DNA of 64,000 bases from the NCBI RefSeq assembly GCF_001922345.1, contig NZ_CP018811.1:620001-684000 (forward strand), written 5' to 3'. Shown piece by piece: positions 45,490 to 54,900 of this stretch. This DNA is from Paraburkholderia sp. SOS3. GTDB taxonomy: Bacteria; Pseudomonadota; Gammaproteobacteria; Burkholderiales; Burkholderiaceae. Below the pieces are notes generated by a model, which worked only from the letters and a program-made list of their open reading frames with translations, was not told the origin of the DNA and did no database searches. The position numbers and the translations under genes were made by a program. The first letter of the stretch is position 1, and each line of letters starts with the position of its first letter.

Positions 45490-45553
45490 GCGCGTGAGCC
45501 GCATCACGCGCAACCGAATCGCGCGACAGCCGTGCCGAACCTTCGGCACGGCT
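45490..45553 (+). repeat. two perfect hairpins between the dehydrogenase and FadB-like genes
   Basis: GCGCGTGA (45490-45497) pairs with TCACGCGC (45504-45511), and AGCCGTGCCGAA (45528-45539) pairs with TTCGGCACGGCT (45542-45553). No T-run follows, so neither is a standard terminator. They may modulate mRNA decay or partial termination within the operon. Confidence 0.55.
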
Positions 45554-45591
45554 TGTCCACGCAACATTGCATGACACTCCGGAGAAACGAC

Positions 45592-48030
45592 GTGAGCAAT
45601 CTGATCATTCGCAAGGTGGCCGTGCTTGGCGCCGGCGTGATGGGTGCGCAGATCGCCGCGCACCTCGTGAACGCGAAGGTGCCGGTGCTGCTATTCGATC
45701 TGCCGGCGCGCGAAGGCCCGAAGAGCGGCATCGTGCTCAAGGCCGTCGAGAATCTGAAAAAGCTGTCGCCGGCGCCGTTCGGCGTGAAAGACGACGCGCA
45801 ATTCATCGAGCCCGCGAACTACGACGACGACATCGAAAAGCTTGCCGAATGCGATGTCGTGATCGAAGCGATCGCGGAGCGCATGGACTGGAAGCACGAT
45901 CTGTACAAGAAGGTCTCGGCGCATATCGCGCCGCATGCGATCTTCGCATCGAACACGTCGGGGCTGTCGATTACCGAACTGTCGCAAGGCTTTTCGGACG
46001 AGCTCAAAGCGCGCTTCTGCGGTGTGCACTTTTTCAATCCGCCGCGCTATATGCACCTGGTCGAGCTGATTCCGACCGCGCATACGCGGCCCGACATTCT
46101 CGATCAACTCGAAACGCTGCTGACGAGCGTGGTCGGCAAAGGCGTCGTCCGGGCAAAAGACACGCCGAACTTCATCGCGAACCGCGTCGGCGTCTTCTCG
46201 ATTCTCGCGACGATCGCCGAAGCCGCGAAATTCGGCCTGCGCTACGACGAAGTCGACGATCTGACGGGTAGCCGCCTCGGCCGCGCGAAGTCGGCGACGT
46301 TCCGCACGGCCGACGTGGTCGGCCTCGACACGATGGCGCACGTCATCAGGACGATGCAGGACAACCTCGCCGACGATCCGTTCTTTCCGGTCTACGACAC
46401 GCCGGCGGTGCTTGCCGGGCTCGTGAAGAACGGCGCGCTCGGCCAGAAGAGCGGCGCGGGCTTCTATCGCAAGGACGGCAAGACGATCAAGGTGCTCGAC
46501 CCGCAGGCGGGCGACTACGTCGAAAGCGGCGCGAAGGCCGACGAACTGATCGGCCGCATCCTGAAGCGGCCGCCCGCCGAGCGCCTGAAGCTGCTGCGCG
46601 AATCGGACCACAAGCAGGCGCAGTTCCTGTGGGCGATCTTCCGCGACGTGTTCCACTACATTGCCGTGCATCTCGAATCGGTTGCCGATAACGCGCGCGA
46701 TCTCGACTTCGCGGTGCGCTGGGGCTTCGGCTGGAACGAAGGGCCGTTCGAGAGCTGGCAGTCGGCGGGCTGGAAGCAGGTCGCCGAATGGGTGCGCGAC
46801 GATATCTCGGCCGGCAGGGCGCTGTCGAATGCGCCGCTGCCCGCGTGGGTGTTCGACGGCGCGGTTGCGGAACACGGCGGCGTGCATACGGCCGAGGGCT
46901 CCTGGTCGCCCGCGGCGAAGCGCTTCGTGCCGCGTTCGTCGCTGTCCGTGTACGACAAACAGGTGTTCCGCGCGCCGCTTGCCGGCGAATCCGGCCGCGA
47001 TCCCGCCACCTACGGCAAGACGCTATTCGAAAACGACAGCCTGCGTGCATGGGTCGACGACCGTGCCGGCGAGGACGACATCGTCATCGTGTCGTACAAA
47101 ACCAAGATGAACACGATGGGCCCGGCTTTGCTCGACGGCATCGTGCAGGCCATCGAGCTCGCCGAGCAGGATTACAAGGGGCTCGTGATCTGGCAACCGA
47201 CGTCGCTGAAGCTCGGCACGCCGGGCGGCCCGTTCTCGGCAGGCGCGAATCTCGAAGAGGCGCTGCCCGCGTTCATGAAGGGCGGCGCGAAAGGCATCGA
47301 GCCGTTCGTGAAGAAGTTCCAGCAAACGATGCTGCGCATCAAATACGCGAGCGTGCCCGTGGTACCCGCGGTGTCCGGGATCGCGCTCGGCGGCGGCTGC
47401 GAGCTGATGCTGCAAAGCGCGAAACGCGTCGCGCACGTCGAAAGCTATATCGGTCTTGTCGAGTTCGGCGTCGGTTTGCTGCCGGCGGGCGGCGGATTGA
47501 AGGAGGCCGCGTTGCGGGCGGCCGAAGCCGCGAGCATGCTCGGCGCAAGCGCCAGCGATCTGCTGAAGTTCCTGCAGAAGCCGTACGAATATGCGGCGAC
47601 CGCGAAGGTGTCCGGCTCCGCGCTCGAAGCGCGCGCGATGGGCTATCTGAAGCCGACCGACACGATTGTCTTCAACGTGTTCGAACTGCTCGACGTCGCG
47701 AAAAAGGAAGCGCGCGCGTTGTCGGCCGCCGGCTATCGGCCGCCGCTGCGCGTCACGCAGGTGCCGGTCGCCGGCCGCTCGGCGATCTCGACGATCAAGG
47801 CGCAACTCGTCAATCTGCGCGACGGCCGTTTTATCAGCGAGCACGATTATCTGATCGCGAGCCGCATCGCCGAAACGATCTGCGGCGGCGATGTCGAAGC
47901 GGGTAGCCTCGTCGACGAGGAATGGCTGCTGACGCTCGAGCGCCGCGCGTTCGTCGAACTGCTCGGCACGCAGAAGACGCAGGAACGGATCATGGGCATG
48001 CTGCAAACCGGCAAGCCGGTGCGCAACTAG
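45592..48030 (+). CDS. 3-hydroxyacyl-CoA dehydrogenase / enoyl-CoA hydratase fusion (FadB-like)
   Basis: This 812-residue bifunctional beta-oxidation protein has an N-terminal NAD-binding Rossmann domain (VAVLGAGVMGAQIAAHL, about 8-190) and HAD C-terminal domains containing the catalytic His in GVHFFNPPRYMHLVEL. The crotonase domain is C-terminal (about 490-720, with PFSAGANLEEA and ALGGGCELML). The domain order is the reverse of E. coli FadB, which starts with the hydratase. GTG 45592 is chosen with GGAG 7 nt upstream; ATG 45571 in the same frame is possible. It should convert enoyl-CoA to 3-ketoacyl-CoA for the next gene. Confidence 0.92.
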   Translation: MSNLIIRKVAVLGAGVMGAQIAAHLVNAKVPVLLFDLPAREGPKSGIVLKAVENLKKLSPAPFGVKDDAQFIEPANYDDDIEKLAECDVVIEAIAERMDWKHDLYKKVSAHIAPHAIFASNTSGLSITELSQGFSDELKARFCGVHFFNPPRYMHLVELIPTAHTRPDILDQLETLLTSVVGKGVVRAKDTPNFIANRVGVFSILATIAEAAKFGLRYDEVDDLTGSRLGRAKSATFRTADVVGLDTMAHVIRTMQDNLADDPFFPVYDTPAVLAGLVKNGALGQKSGAGFYRKDGKTIKVLDPQAGDYVESGAKADELIGRILKRPPAERLKLLRESDHKQAQFLWAIFRDVFHYIAVHLESVADNARDLDFAVRWGFGWNEGPFESWQSAGWKQVAEWVRDDISAGRALSNAPLPAWVFDGAVAEHGGVHTAEGSWSPAAKRFVPRSSLSVYDKQVFRAPLAGESGRDPATYGKTLFENDSLRAWVDDRAGEDDIVIVSYKTKMNTMGPALLDGIVQAIELAEQDYKGLVIWQPTSLKLGTPGGPFSAGANLEEALPAFMKGGAKGIEPFVKKFQQTMLRIKYASVPVVPAVSGIALGGGCELMLQSAKRVAHVESYIGLVEFGVGLLPAGGGLKEAALRAAEAASMLGASASDLLKFLQKPYEYAATAKVSGSALEARAMGYLKPTDTIVFNVFELLDVAKKEARALSAAGYRPPLRVTQVPVAGRSAISTIKAQLVNLRDGRFISEHDYLIASRIAETICGGDVEAGSLVDEEWLLTLERRAFVELLGTQKTQERIMGMLQTGKPVRN

Positions 48031-48052
48031 GCGGCGACCAAGGAGCAAAAAG

Positions 48053-49261
48053 ATGAGCACGAGCAACAGGCAATTGCAGGACGCATATATCGTCGCCGCG
48101 GCCCGCACGCCGATCGGCAAGGCGCCGCGCGGCATGTTCCGCAATACGCGCCCCGACGAGTTGATGGTGCACGCGATCCGCTCGGCGGTCGCACAGGTGC
48201 CGGGGCTCGATACGAGCGTGATCGAAGACGCGATCGTCGGCTGCGCGATTCCCGAGGCGGAGCAGGGGCTCAATGTCGCGCGCATGTCGGCGCTGCTGTC
48301 GGGCTTGCCGAATACGGTCGGCGGCGTGACCGTCAACCGTTTCTGCGCGTCGGGGCTGACCGCGCTCGCGATCGCCGCGGACCGCATTCGCGTCGGCGAG
48401 TCGGACGCGATGATCGCGGGCGGCTGCGAATCGATGACGATGGTGCCGATGATGGGCAACAAGCCGTCGCTGTCGCCGCATATCTTCGATCGCGGCGAGG
48501 ACGTCGGCATCGCATATGGCATGGGCCTGACGGCAGAACGCGTCGCCGAACGCTGGAAAGTGAGCCGCGAAGCGCAGGACCAGTTCGCGCTGCAGTCGCA
48601 TCGACGCGCGCTCGCGGGCCAGCAGGCCGGTGAATTCAAGGATGAGATCGCACCGTACACGGTCGTCGAGCGCTTCCCCGATCTCGCGAGCGGCGAGGTG
48701 CGCGTGAAGACGCGCGCAGTGGCGCTCGACGAAGGTCCGCGTCCCGATACGTCTCTGGAAGGACTCGCGAAGCTGCGTCCCGTGTTCGCGAACAAGGGTT
48801 GCGTGACGGCCGGCAACAGCTCGCAGACGTCCGATGGCGCGGGTGCGCTGATCGTCGTATCGGAGAAGATGTTGAAGCAGTTCAACCTCACGCCGCTTGC
48901 ACGCTTCGTCAGCTTCGCCGTACGTGGCGTGCCGCCGGAGATCATGGGCATTGGCCCGAAGGAAGCGATTCCGGCCGCGCTGAAGGCCGCAGGCCTGAAG
49001 CAGGACGACATCGACTGGATCGAGCTCAACGAAGCGTTCGCGGCACAGGCGCTTGCGGTGATCCAGGACCTCGGGCTCGATCCGGCGAAGGTGAATCCGA
49101 TCGGCGGCGCGATTGCGCTCGGGCATCCGCTTGGCGCAACAGGCGCGATTCGTGCGTCGACGGTCGTGCACGCGCTGCATCGTCGGAAGCTCAAGTACGG
49201 CATGGTGACGATGTGCGTCGGCACCGGGATGGGGGCGGCGGGCATTATCGAGCGGGTTTGA
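48053..49261 (+). CDS. acetyl-CoA C-acyltransferase (3-ketoacyl-CoA thiolase)
   Basis: This 402-residue thiolase cleaves 3-ketoacyl-CoA, the last step of beta-oxidation. The nucleophilic cysteine is C98 (VNRFCASGLTA). The second half carries NEAFAAQALAV, the His in GHPLGATGA and the second catalytic Cys in CVGTGMGAAG. AAGGAGC precedes the start 22 bp after the FadB-like stop. It is the FadA partner of that protein. Confidence 0.95.
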   Translation: MSTSNRQLQDAYIVAAARTPIGKAPRGMFRNTRPDELMVHAIRSAVAQVPGLDTSVIEDAIVGCAIPEAEQGLNVARMSALLSGLPNTVGGVTVNRFCASGLTALAIAADRIRVGESDAMIAGGCESMTMVPMMGNKPSLSPHIFDRGEDVGIAYGMGLTAERVAERWKVSREAQDQFALQSHRRALAGQQAGEFKDEIAPYTVVERFPDLASGEVRVKTRAVALDEGPRPDTSLEGLAKLRPVFANKGCVTAGNSSQTSDGAGALIVVSEKMLKQFNLTPLARFVSFAVRGVPPEIMGIGPKEAIPAALKAAGLKQDDIDWIELNEAFAAQALAVIQDLGLDPAKVNPIGGAIALGHPLGATGAIRASTVVHALHRRKLKYGMVTMCVGTGMGAAGIIERV

Positions 49262-49285
49262 CGCACGCCGCGCCGTAACGCTGAT

Positions 49286-49365
49286 GGTTCCTGGCGAGCG
49301 CCGAAGCGCGAACCAGGACCCGCGTCGGCATGCGGCCGGAGCAGGCGCGAAAGCGCCAACTCCGG
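49286..49365 (+). repeat. two related hairpins between the thiolase and hydratase genes
   Basis: Hairpin 1: GGTTC (49286-49290) pairs with GAACC (49310-49314) around an inner GCGC-CGAA-GCGC. Hairpin 2: CCGGAG (49336-49341) with CTCCGG (49360-49365) around GGCGC-GAAA-GCGCC. The inner parts are alike and loops of the GNRA kind close them. No T-run follows. They resemble short repetitive extragenic or mRNA-stability elements. Confidence 0.5.
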
Positions 49366-49397
49366 TCGCAGCAAAGACGGGCATGGAGAGAGCGGGT

Positions 49398-50162
49398 ATG
49401 GACATTCAGATCGAACGCGCCGGCGACGTCACGACAATCGCGATCAACCGCCCCGGCAGGAAGAACGCGATCACCGCCGCGATGTATCAGACGATGGCGG
49501 ACGCGCTCGCCGATACGCAATCCGACGACACCGTGCGCGCGATCCTGCTGCGCGGCAGCGCCGGCACCTTCTGCGCCGGCAACGACCTCGAAGACTTTCT
49601 GAAGACGCCGCCGGTCGGCGAAGACGCACCCGTGTTCCGCTTCCTGCGCGCGATCAGTTCGGCCGAAAAGCCAATCGTCGCCGCCGTGGCCGGTGCGGCC
49701 GTCGGTATCGGCACGACGATGCTGCTCCATTGCGACCTCGTCTATGCGGCCGATACCGCAACATTCGCGCTGCCGTTCACGCAACTGGGGCTGTGTCCGG
49801 AAGCGGCGTCGTCGTTGCTGCTGCAGCGCGTCGCCGGCTATCAGGCCGCAGCGGAAAAGCTGCTGCTCGGCGAAGCGTTCGATGCACACGAGGCGCTGCG
49901 CATGGGTTTCGTGAACCGGCTGCTGCCGGCCGCGGAAGTCGATGCGTTCGCGCTGCAGCAGGCGCGCAAACTGGCGGCGCTGCCGCCCGCGTCGCTGCGC
50001 GTGACCAAGTCGTTGATGAAGCGCGCAAACCAGCACGAGATACAAACGCAGATGACCGACGAGGCCGCGCACTTCGCGAAGATGCTGCTTGCACCCGCTG
50101 CGCGCGAGGCGTTCACTGCGTTCTTCGAAAAGCGCAAGCCGGATTTCCGTTCCGTCTCATAG
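49398..50162 (+). CDS. enoyl-CoA hydratase/isomerase family protein
   Basis: This 254-residue crotonase-fold protein has the oxyanion-hole block GTFCAGNDLEDFL and the region VAAVAGAAVGIGTTMLLHCD. The catalytic-glutamate position is present in LCPEAASSLLL. The substitution pattern fits Delta3-Delta2-enoyl-CoA isomerases or hydratases of unknown chain length. ATG 49398 is preferred because GGAGAG lies upstream; ATG 49383 overlaps that site. It closes the TetR-led cluster. Confidence 0.88.
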   Translation: MDIQIERAGDVTTIAINRPGRKNAITAAMYQTMADALADTQSDDTVRAILLRGSAGTFCAGNDLEDFLKTPPVGEDAPVFRFLRAISSAEKPIVAAVAGAAVGIGTTMLLHCDLVYAADTATFALPFTQLGLCPEAASSLLLQRVAGYQAAAEKLLLGEAFDAHEALRMGFVNRLLPAAEVDAFALQQARKLAALPPASLRVTKSLMKRANQHEIQTQMTDEAAHFAKMLLAPAAREAFTAFFEKRKPDFRSVS

Positions 50163-50172
50163 CGTCTTGATT

Positions 50173-50227
50173 GCGCCGCGCCGCGCCGCATCGCGTCGCG
50201 TCGCGTCGCGTCGCGTAGCGTAGCGTG
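50173..50227. repeat. pentanucleotide tandem repeat, 11 units
   Basis: From 50173 there are eleven 5-bp units: GCGCC three times, GCATC, GCGTC four times, GCGTA twice and GCGTG. It lies between the convergent enoyl-CoA hydratase and fdhD genes, in neither coding region. The pattern suggests slippage with point drift. Confidence 0.75.
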
Positions 50228-50266
50228 ACCACCGGACCGGCTTTGCTGCGCCGGCGCGACGATCCG

Positions 50267-51103
50267 TCACACGGTGTCGTAGTCGACGTAACTGTTCTCA
50301 CGGCAAAAGCTGACAAGCCGTATTCCCGCTTCGCGCGCAATCGAAATTGCCAGCGACGACGGCGCCGAGATCGTCGCGACCATCGGCACGCCGACACGCG
50401 CGGCTTTGCGCACGAGCTCGTAGCTCGCGCGGCTCGACAGGAACACGAAGCCCTCCCTCGTATCGGCGCGGTCGAGCACGAGCTGGCCGATCAGCTTATC
50501 GAGCGCGTTGTGACGGCCGACATCCTCGAACGCGTAACGGATCGCGCCGCTTGCGTCGCACCATGCGGCCGCGTGCAGTCCGCCGGTCAGGCGCGTCAAC
50601 GCCTGATGCGCGGGCAGTTCGCGCGCCGCACGCGCGATCGCGTCGGGCGCAAGGCGCTGCAGAAAGCCCGTATCGGGCACGCGCTCGGGCTGCAGGTCGA
50701 GCAGGTCGATGCTTTCGATTCCGCAGACGCCGCAGCCGGACCGGCCGGCCAGCGCGCGGCGCTTTTCCTTCAGTGCGACGAAGGCCTGCTGCACGACCGT
50801 CAGTTGCACTTCCGCATACGGCAACCTGCTGTCGGCGTTGCCGTTTTCATGCAGCTCGACCTCGATGTCCTGAATGTCGGCGTTGCGCCCGACAATCCCT
50901 TCGGACACCGCAAAGCCGACCGCGAACGCTTCGAGATCGCGCGGCGTGCACATCATGACCGCGTGCGAAATGCCGTTGAAGACGAGCGCGACCGGCCACT
51001 CCTGGCCGACATGGTCGTCGATGGTCTCGATCTCGCCGCCGCGATGCCGGCGCACCGTCTGCTCGATCGTGCCGGGCTGCCCGGCGGTTTCCAGTGGATT
51101 CAA
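50267..51103 (-). CDS. fdhD: formate dehydrogenase accessory sulfurtransferase FdhD
   Basis: This 278-residue protein transfers sulfur from IscS to the molybdenum cofactor to activate formate dehydrogenase. The conserved cysteine loop is SGCGVCGIE, and AFEDVGRHNALDKLIG is a family signature. TTG 51103 is chosen as start because GAGGAG lies 6 nt upstream and the length then matches E. coli FdhD (277). The in-frame ATG at 51172 would add a segment made entirely from an 11-bp DNA repeat and is unlikely. No formate dehydrogenase gene is present in the window. Confidence 0.92.
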   Translation of the reverse strand: MNPLETAGQPGTIEQTVRRHRGGEIETIDDHVGQEWPVALVFNGISHAVMMCTPRDLEAFAVGFAVSEGIVGRNADIQDIEVELHENGNADSRLPYAEVQLTVVQQAFVALKEKRRALAGRSGCGVCGIESIDLLDLQPERVPDTGFLQRLAPDAIARAARELPAHQALTRLTGGLHAAAWCDASGAIRYAFEDVGRHNALDKLIGQLVLDRADTREGFVFLSSRASYELVRKAARVGVPMVATISAPSSLAISIAREAGIRLVSFCRENSYVDYDTV

Positions 51104-51120
51104 GCGCTGCTCCTCGTGGC

Positions 51121-51186
51121 CTGCGTGTGGCCTGCGTGTGGCCTGCGTGTGGCCTGCTTGTGGCCTGATCATGGCCTGTAACTGGC
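51121..51186. repeat. 11-bp tandem repeat, six units, between fdhD and a divergent gene
   Basis: Units of CTGCGTGTGGC occur at 51121, 51132 and 51143 as perfect copies, followed by CTGCTTGTGGC (51154), CTGATCATGGC (51165) and CTGTAACTGGC (51176), which drift gradually. The period of 11 bp is close to one DNA helical turn, so any bound or bent feature would recur on one face. It lies in the leader of fdhD (start 51103) and upstream of the gene at 51279. Confidence 0.85.
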
Positions 51187-51278
51187 TTGCGGCCAATAAG
51201 GTTCTAAAATACCTCAAGCCGGCGTTGGCTGCGCAGCGCGCCATCGTCGCTTCCGGCCCCCACATCCGAGGATCTGCC

Positions 51279-51755
51279 ATGGGACTGAACGAAGCGCCCC
51301 TGCTCTTTGACTTCGAAGTCGAGTCTTCGGAGAATCTGACCTTCATACCGATGTGCGTGCGCTTCAACCTCGACCGTTTCGGGCTGCGCATTTCGCTGTC
51401 GCAATGGCAGATGCTGCCGCACGAAGACCGCGCCTTGCTCGCGCGTTTTCCGATCGAAGACGATGCCGCGATCGAACCGAACTTCGACCACGCGCTTTTC
51501 GAAATGATGCGCACCCACGCGAACGTCGAACCGGAGTGGTTCACGCCCGAAGACGCCCCCGCATGGCGCGATACCGGTGCGGTTCCGGCCGGCGTCGTGC
51601 ATCAGGCAAACGTTGCACAGCTCGCCGCGCCGAGCGCCGAGCAATGGTCGCGTCTCGAGCCGTTCAAGCGCTACGTGCTGACCAAATTGTCGCGCAAGCC
51701 GGAAGGGAACCACGATTTCGTGCCCGCCATGAAGGAATTCGGCCTCGCGCGCTGA
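51279..51755 (+). CDS. nitrate reductase-associated protein family
   Basis: This 158-residue protein matches the small Nitr_red_assoc family, first noted next to assimilatory nitrate reductase genes. Visible conserved blocks are FDFEVESSENLTFIPMCVRF near the start and ISLSQWQMLPHEDRALL in the middle. The C-terminal block reads FKRYVLTKLSRKPEGNHDF. The function is unknown. GAGGA precedes ATG 51279. It is divergent from fdhD, and both relate to molybdenum enzymes (nitrate reductase and formate dehydrogenase). Confidence 0.85.
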   Translation: MGLNEAPLLFDFEVESSENLTFIPMCVRFNLDRFGLRISLSQWQMLPHEDRALLARFPIEDDAAIEPNFDHALFEMMRTHANVEPEWFTPEDAPAWRDTGAVPAGVVHQANVAQLAAPSAEQWSRLEPFKRYVLTKLSRKPEGNHDFVPAMKEFGLAR

Positions 51756-51959
51756 ATTCGTCGCGTCTTTTCTGCTTTTTTGCCTGTTGTACCCTCAATC
51801 CGTTCCGAGCGTTGCCGTTATCCAAGGGTTGGCGCGCAAAGGTGCCATATCATGCGCGGCGCCGGGTGCGGTATCGTAGCGTCCGCCTGCCCCGCAAGGA
51901 CTGATCGATCGGTATTGCCCGACGCGCGCTGCCCGCAGGACGAACGACCTTCGGAACCC

Positions 51960-54900
51960 ATGAATTCAATTCTATCGAAGCGGCTCCTGATCAATCTCGC
52001 GATCGTCGCTGCGGCGGTCGGCGCGAACGCATTTATCGCCTACACGCAGATCTGCGCGCAACGCGACGTCGACGCGCGCACGATCCGCTCGACGGGCATC
52101 CGGCAGAACCTCGATGCGTATCGCGCGCAGATCGAAGACAGCCTCGCGCTGCTCGGACACTACCAGACGGCCGGCGTCGAGGTGCCGGTGGATGCGGTCA
52201 GCAAGATGAGCACCTCGATGGCGCGTCTCGAAGAGACGCTGCGTACGCAACTTGCCGACGATCCGCCCATGCTCGCGATGTTCGGCACGCTGGCCGCCGA
52301 CAGCGGCGTGCTGAAAAAAAGCATCGCGGATGCATTATCGCGCGCGCGGGACGAAGGACCGTCCAACGGCGATACCGGCTCGCACGCATGGGCGGCGATT
52401 GCCTACACACGCCTCGGCATGGACGTCGACCGGCTCGAATCGGGGCTCTCCGCGCTGCGTCGGCGCGAAGACATCGCGCTCGAAACGAGGCTCGCGGAAT
52501 CGACGCGCGACACGCAGCGCGCGACGCTGCTGCTCGTCATCACGATGCTGGCCGGCAGCGCGCTGCTGATCTACACGTTCGGCTCGCGTGAAACGAAGGA
52601 GCGCGAACGGCTGCGCGTCGCGCGGGCGCTACGACGTCATGACGAGCGTTTTCGCGGCCTGTTCGACGAGCACCCGGTGCCGATGTATATCTTCGATCGC
52701 GAATCGCTGCGCTTTCTCGCGGTGAACGCGGCTGCGGTTCATCAATACGGCTTCTCGGAAGAAGAATTCCTCGAAATGACGATTCGCGCGATCCGGCCGC
52801 CGGGCGAGATTGCGCGCCTCGAATCGCACCTGCAGCGCAGCGAAGCCGCGCCGCGCACGGGCCGCACGGTGGCCGGCATCTGGCATCACCGGCGCAAGGA
52901 CGGCTCGATCATCAACGCGGACATTTCGTACCACCCGCTCACGTTCATGAACCGTCCGGCGATGTTCGTGCTCGCCGCCGACGTGACCGACCAGATCAAC
53001 GCGGAAGCCGAAGCGCTGCGCTCGAACCAGATGCTCGAGACCGTGATCGACAACATCCCGCAGCGTGTGTTCTGGAAGGATCGCGAGTCGCGCTATCTGG
53101 GCTGCAACATGGCATTTGCGCGCGATGCGGGCCTCGCTTACCCGGAGCAGGTGGTCGGCAAGACCGACGACGACTTGCCGTGGCGCGACTTCGCCGACGA
53201 CGTGCGCCGGCACGACGCCGAAGTCGTGGAATCGGGCGTGCCGAAGATGAACTACGAGTTCGATATGATCGTCGACGGCGAATTCCGCACGACGATCACA
53301 AGCAAGCTGCCGTTCACCGACAGCGACGGCCGCGTGATCGGCGTGCTCGGCTCGTACACCGACATCACGCAGCGCAAGCGGGCCGATCTGGCGTTGCGGC
53401 TGCAAAGCCGCGCACTCGATGCGAGCGTGAACGCGATTCTGATCACGGGGCCGGCCGAAGGCGGCAATGTGATCGAGTACGTGAATCCGGCGTTCAAGCG
53501 CATCACCGGCTACGACCCGGCCGAAGTGATCGGCCAGGATTGCCGGCTTCTGCAGCGCGACGATCGCGACCAGGACGGCATCGCGGCGATTCGCCAGGCG
53601 CTCGCGGCGAACCGCGAGGTCAGCGCGGTGCTGCGCAATTATCGTAAGGACGGCGCGCTGTTCTGGAATCAGCTGTATGTCGCGCCGGTGCCGAACCCCG
53701 ACGGTGAAACGACGCACCATATCGGCGTGATCAACGATGTGACCGCGCTGATCCGCTACCAGGAGCAGCTCGAATATCAGGCGAACTACGACGGCCTGAC
53801 GCGCCTGCCGAACCGCAACCTGCTGCGCGACCGGCTCCAGCATGCACTGGTCGTCGCGCAACGGCATCAGAACGGCGTGGCCGTCGTGTTTATCGATCTC
53901 GACGGCTTCAAGAACGTCAACGATAGCCTCGGGCACAGCGTCGGCGACCGGCTGCTTGCCGTGGTCGCGGACCGGCTCGCGCGCTGTGCGCGCGCCACCG
54001 ATACCGTCGCGCGGCATGGCGGCGACGAGTTCGTCGTGGTGCTGTCCGACACGTCCGACGAGCAATCGCTGATCGCGTGGATGGAGCGCGTGCGCGCGAG
54101 CATCTCGGAGCCCGTGTGGCTCGACGGCACCGAGCTCTATGTAGGCTGCAGCATGGGCGCGAGCCTCTTCCCGCAGGACGGCGAGGACGCCGAAACGCTG
54201 ATGAAGAAGGCCGATCTCGCGATGTACCGCGCGAAGGACATGGGCCGCAACACGTTCCAGTTCTACCAGCCGGAGATGAACGCAAGCGCGGGCGCGCGGA
54301 TGAACCTCGAGCGCCGGTTGCGCCGCGCGCTGCGCGACAACGAATTCCTGCTGCACTACCAGCCGCAGGTCGATATCAATAGCGGGCAGATCGTCGGCGT
54401 CGAGGCGCTCGTGCGCTGGCGCGATCCGGAAGTCGGCCTCGTGCCGCCGTCGTCGTTCATTCCGGTCGCGGAAGAAAGCGGTCTGATCGGGCCGCTGTCG
54501 GAGTGGGTGCTGCGCGAAGCGTGCCGGCAGAACAAGGCGTGGCAGGACGAAGGCCTGCCGCCCGCGCGCGTGTCGGTGAATCTGTCCGCGCGACACTTCC
54601 AGCAGCGCAACGTCGCGAAGCTCGTCAAGCAGGTGCTCGCGGAAACCGGGCTCGAGCCGCAATACCTCGAACTCGAGCTGACCGAGAGCACGATCATGCG
54701 CAACGCCGAGGAAGCGGTGACGATGCTGAACGAACTGCACGCGCTCGGCATCGGTCTTGCCATCGACGACTTCGGCACCGGCTATTCGAGCCTGAGCTAC
54801 CTGAAGCGCTTCCCGGTCGACCGGCTGAAGATCGACCGCTCGTTCGTGTCGGACATCGGCGTATCGAACGACGACGAGACGATCACGTCGGCGATCATCG

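Noticed and set aside
50173..51186. The two repeat tracts considered as a CRISPR array.
   Set aside because: Units of 5 and 11 bp without spacers are simple tandem repeats; there are no cas genes.
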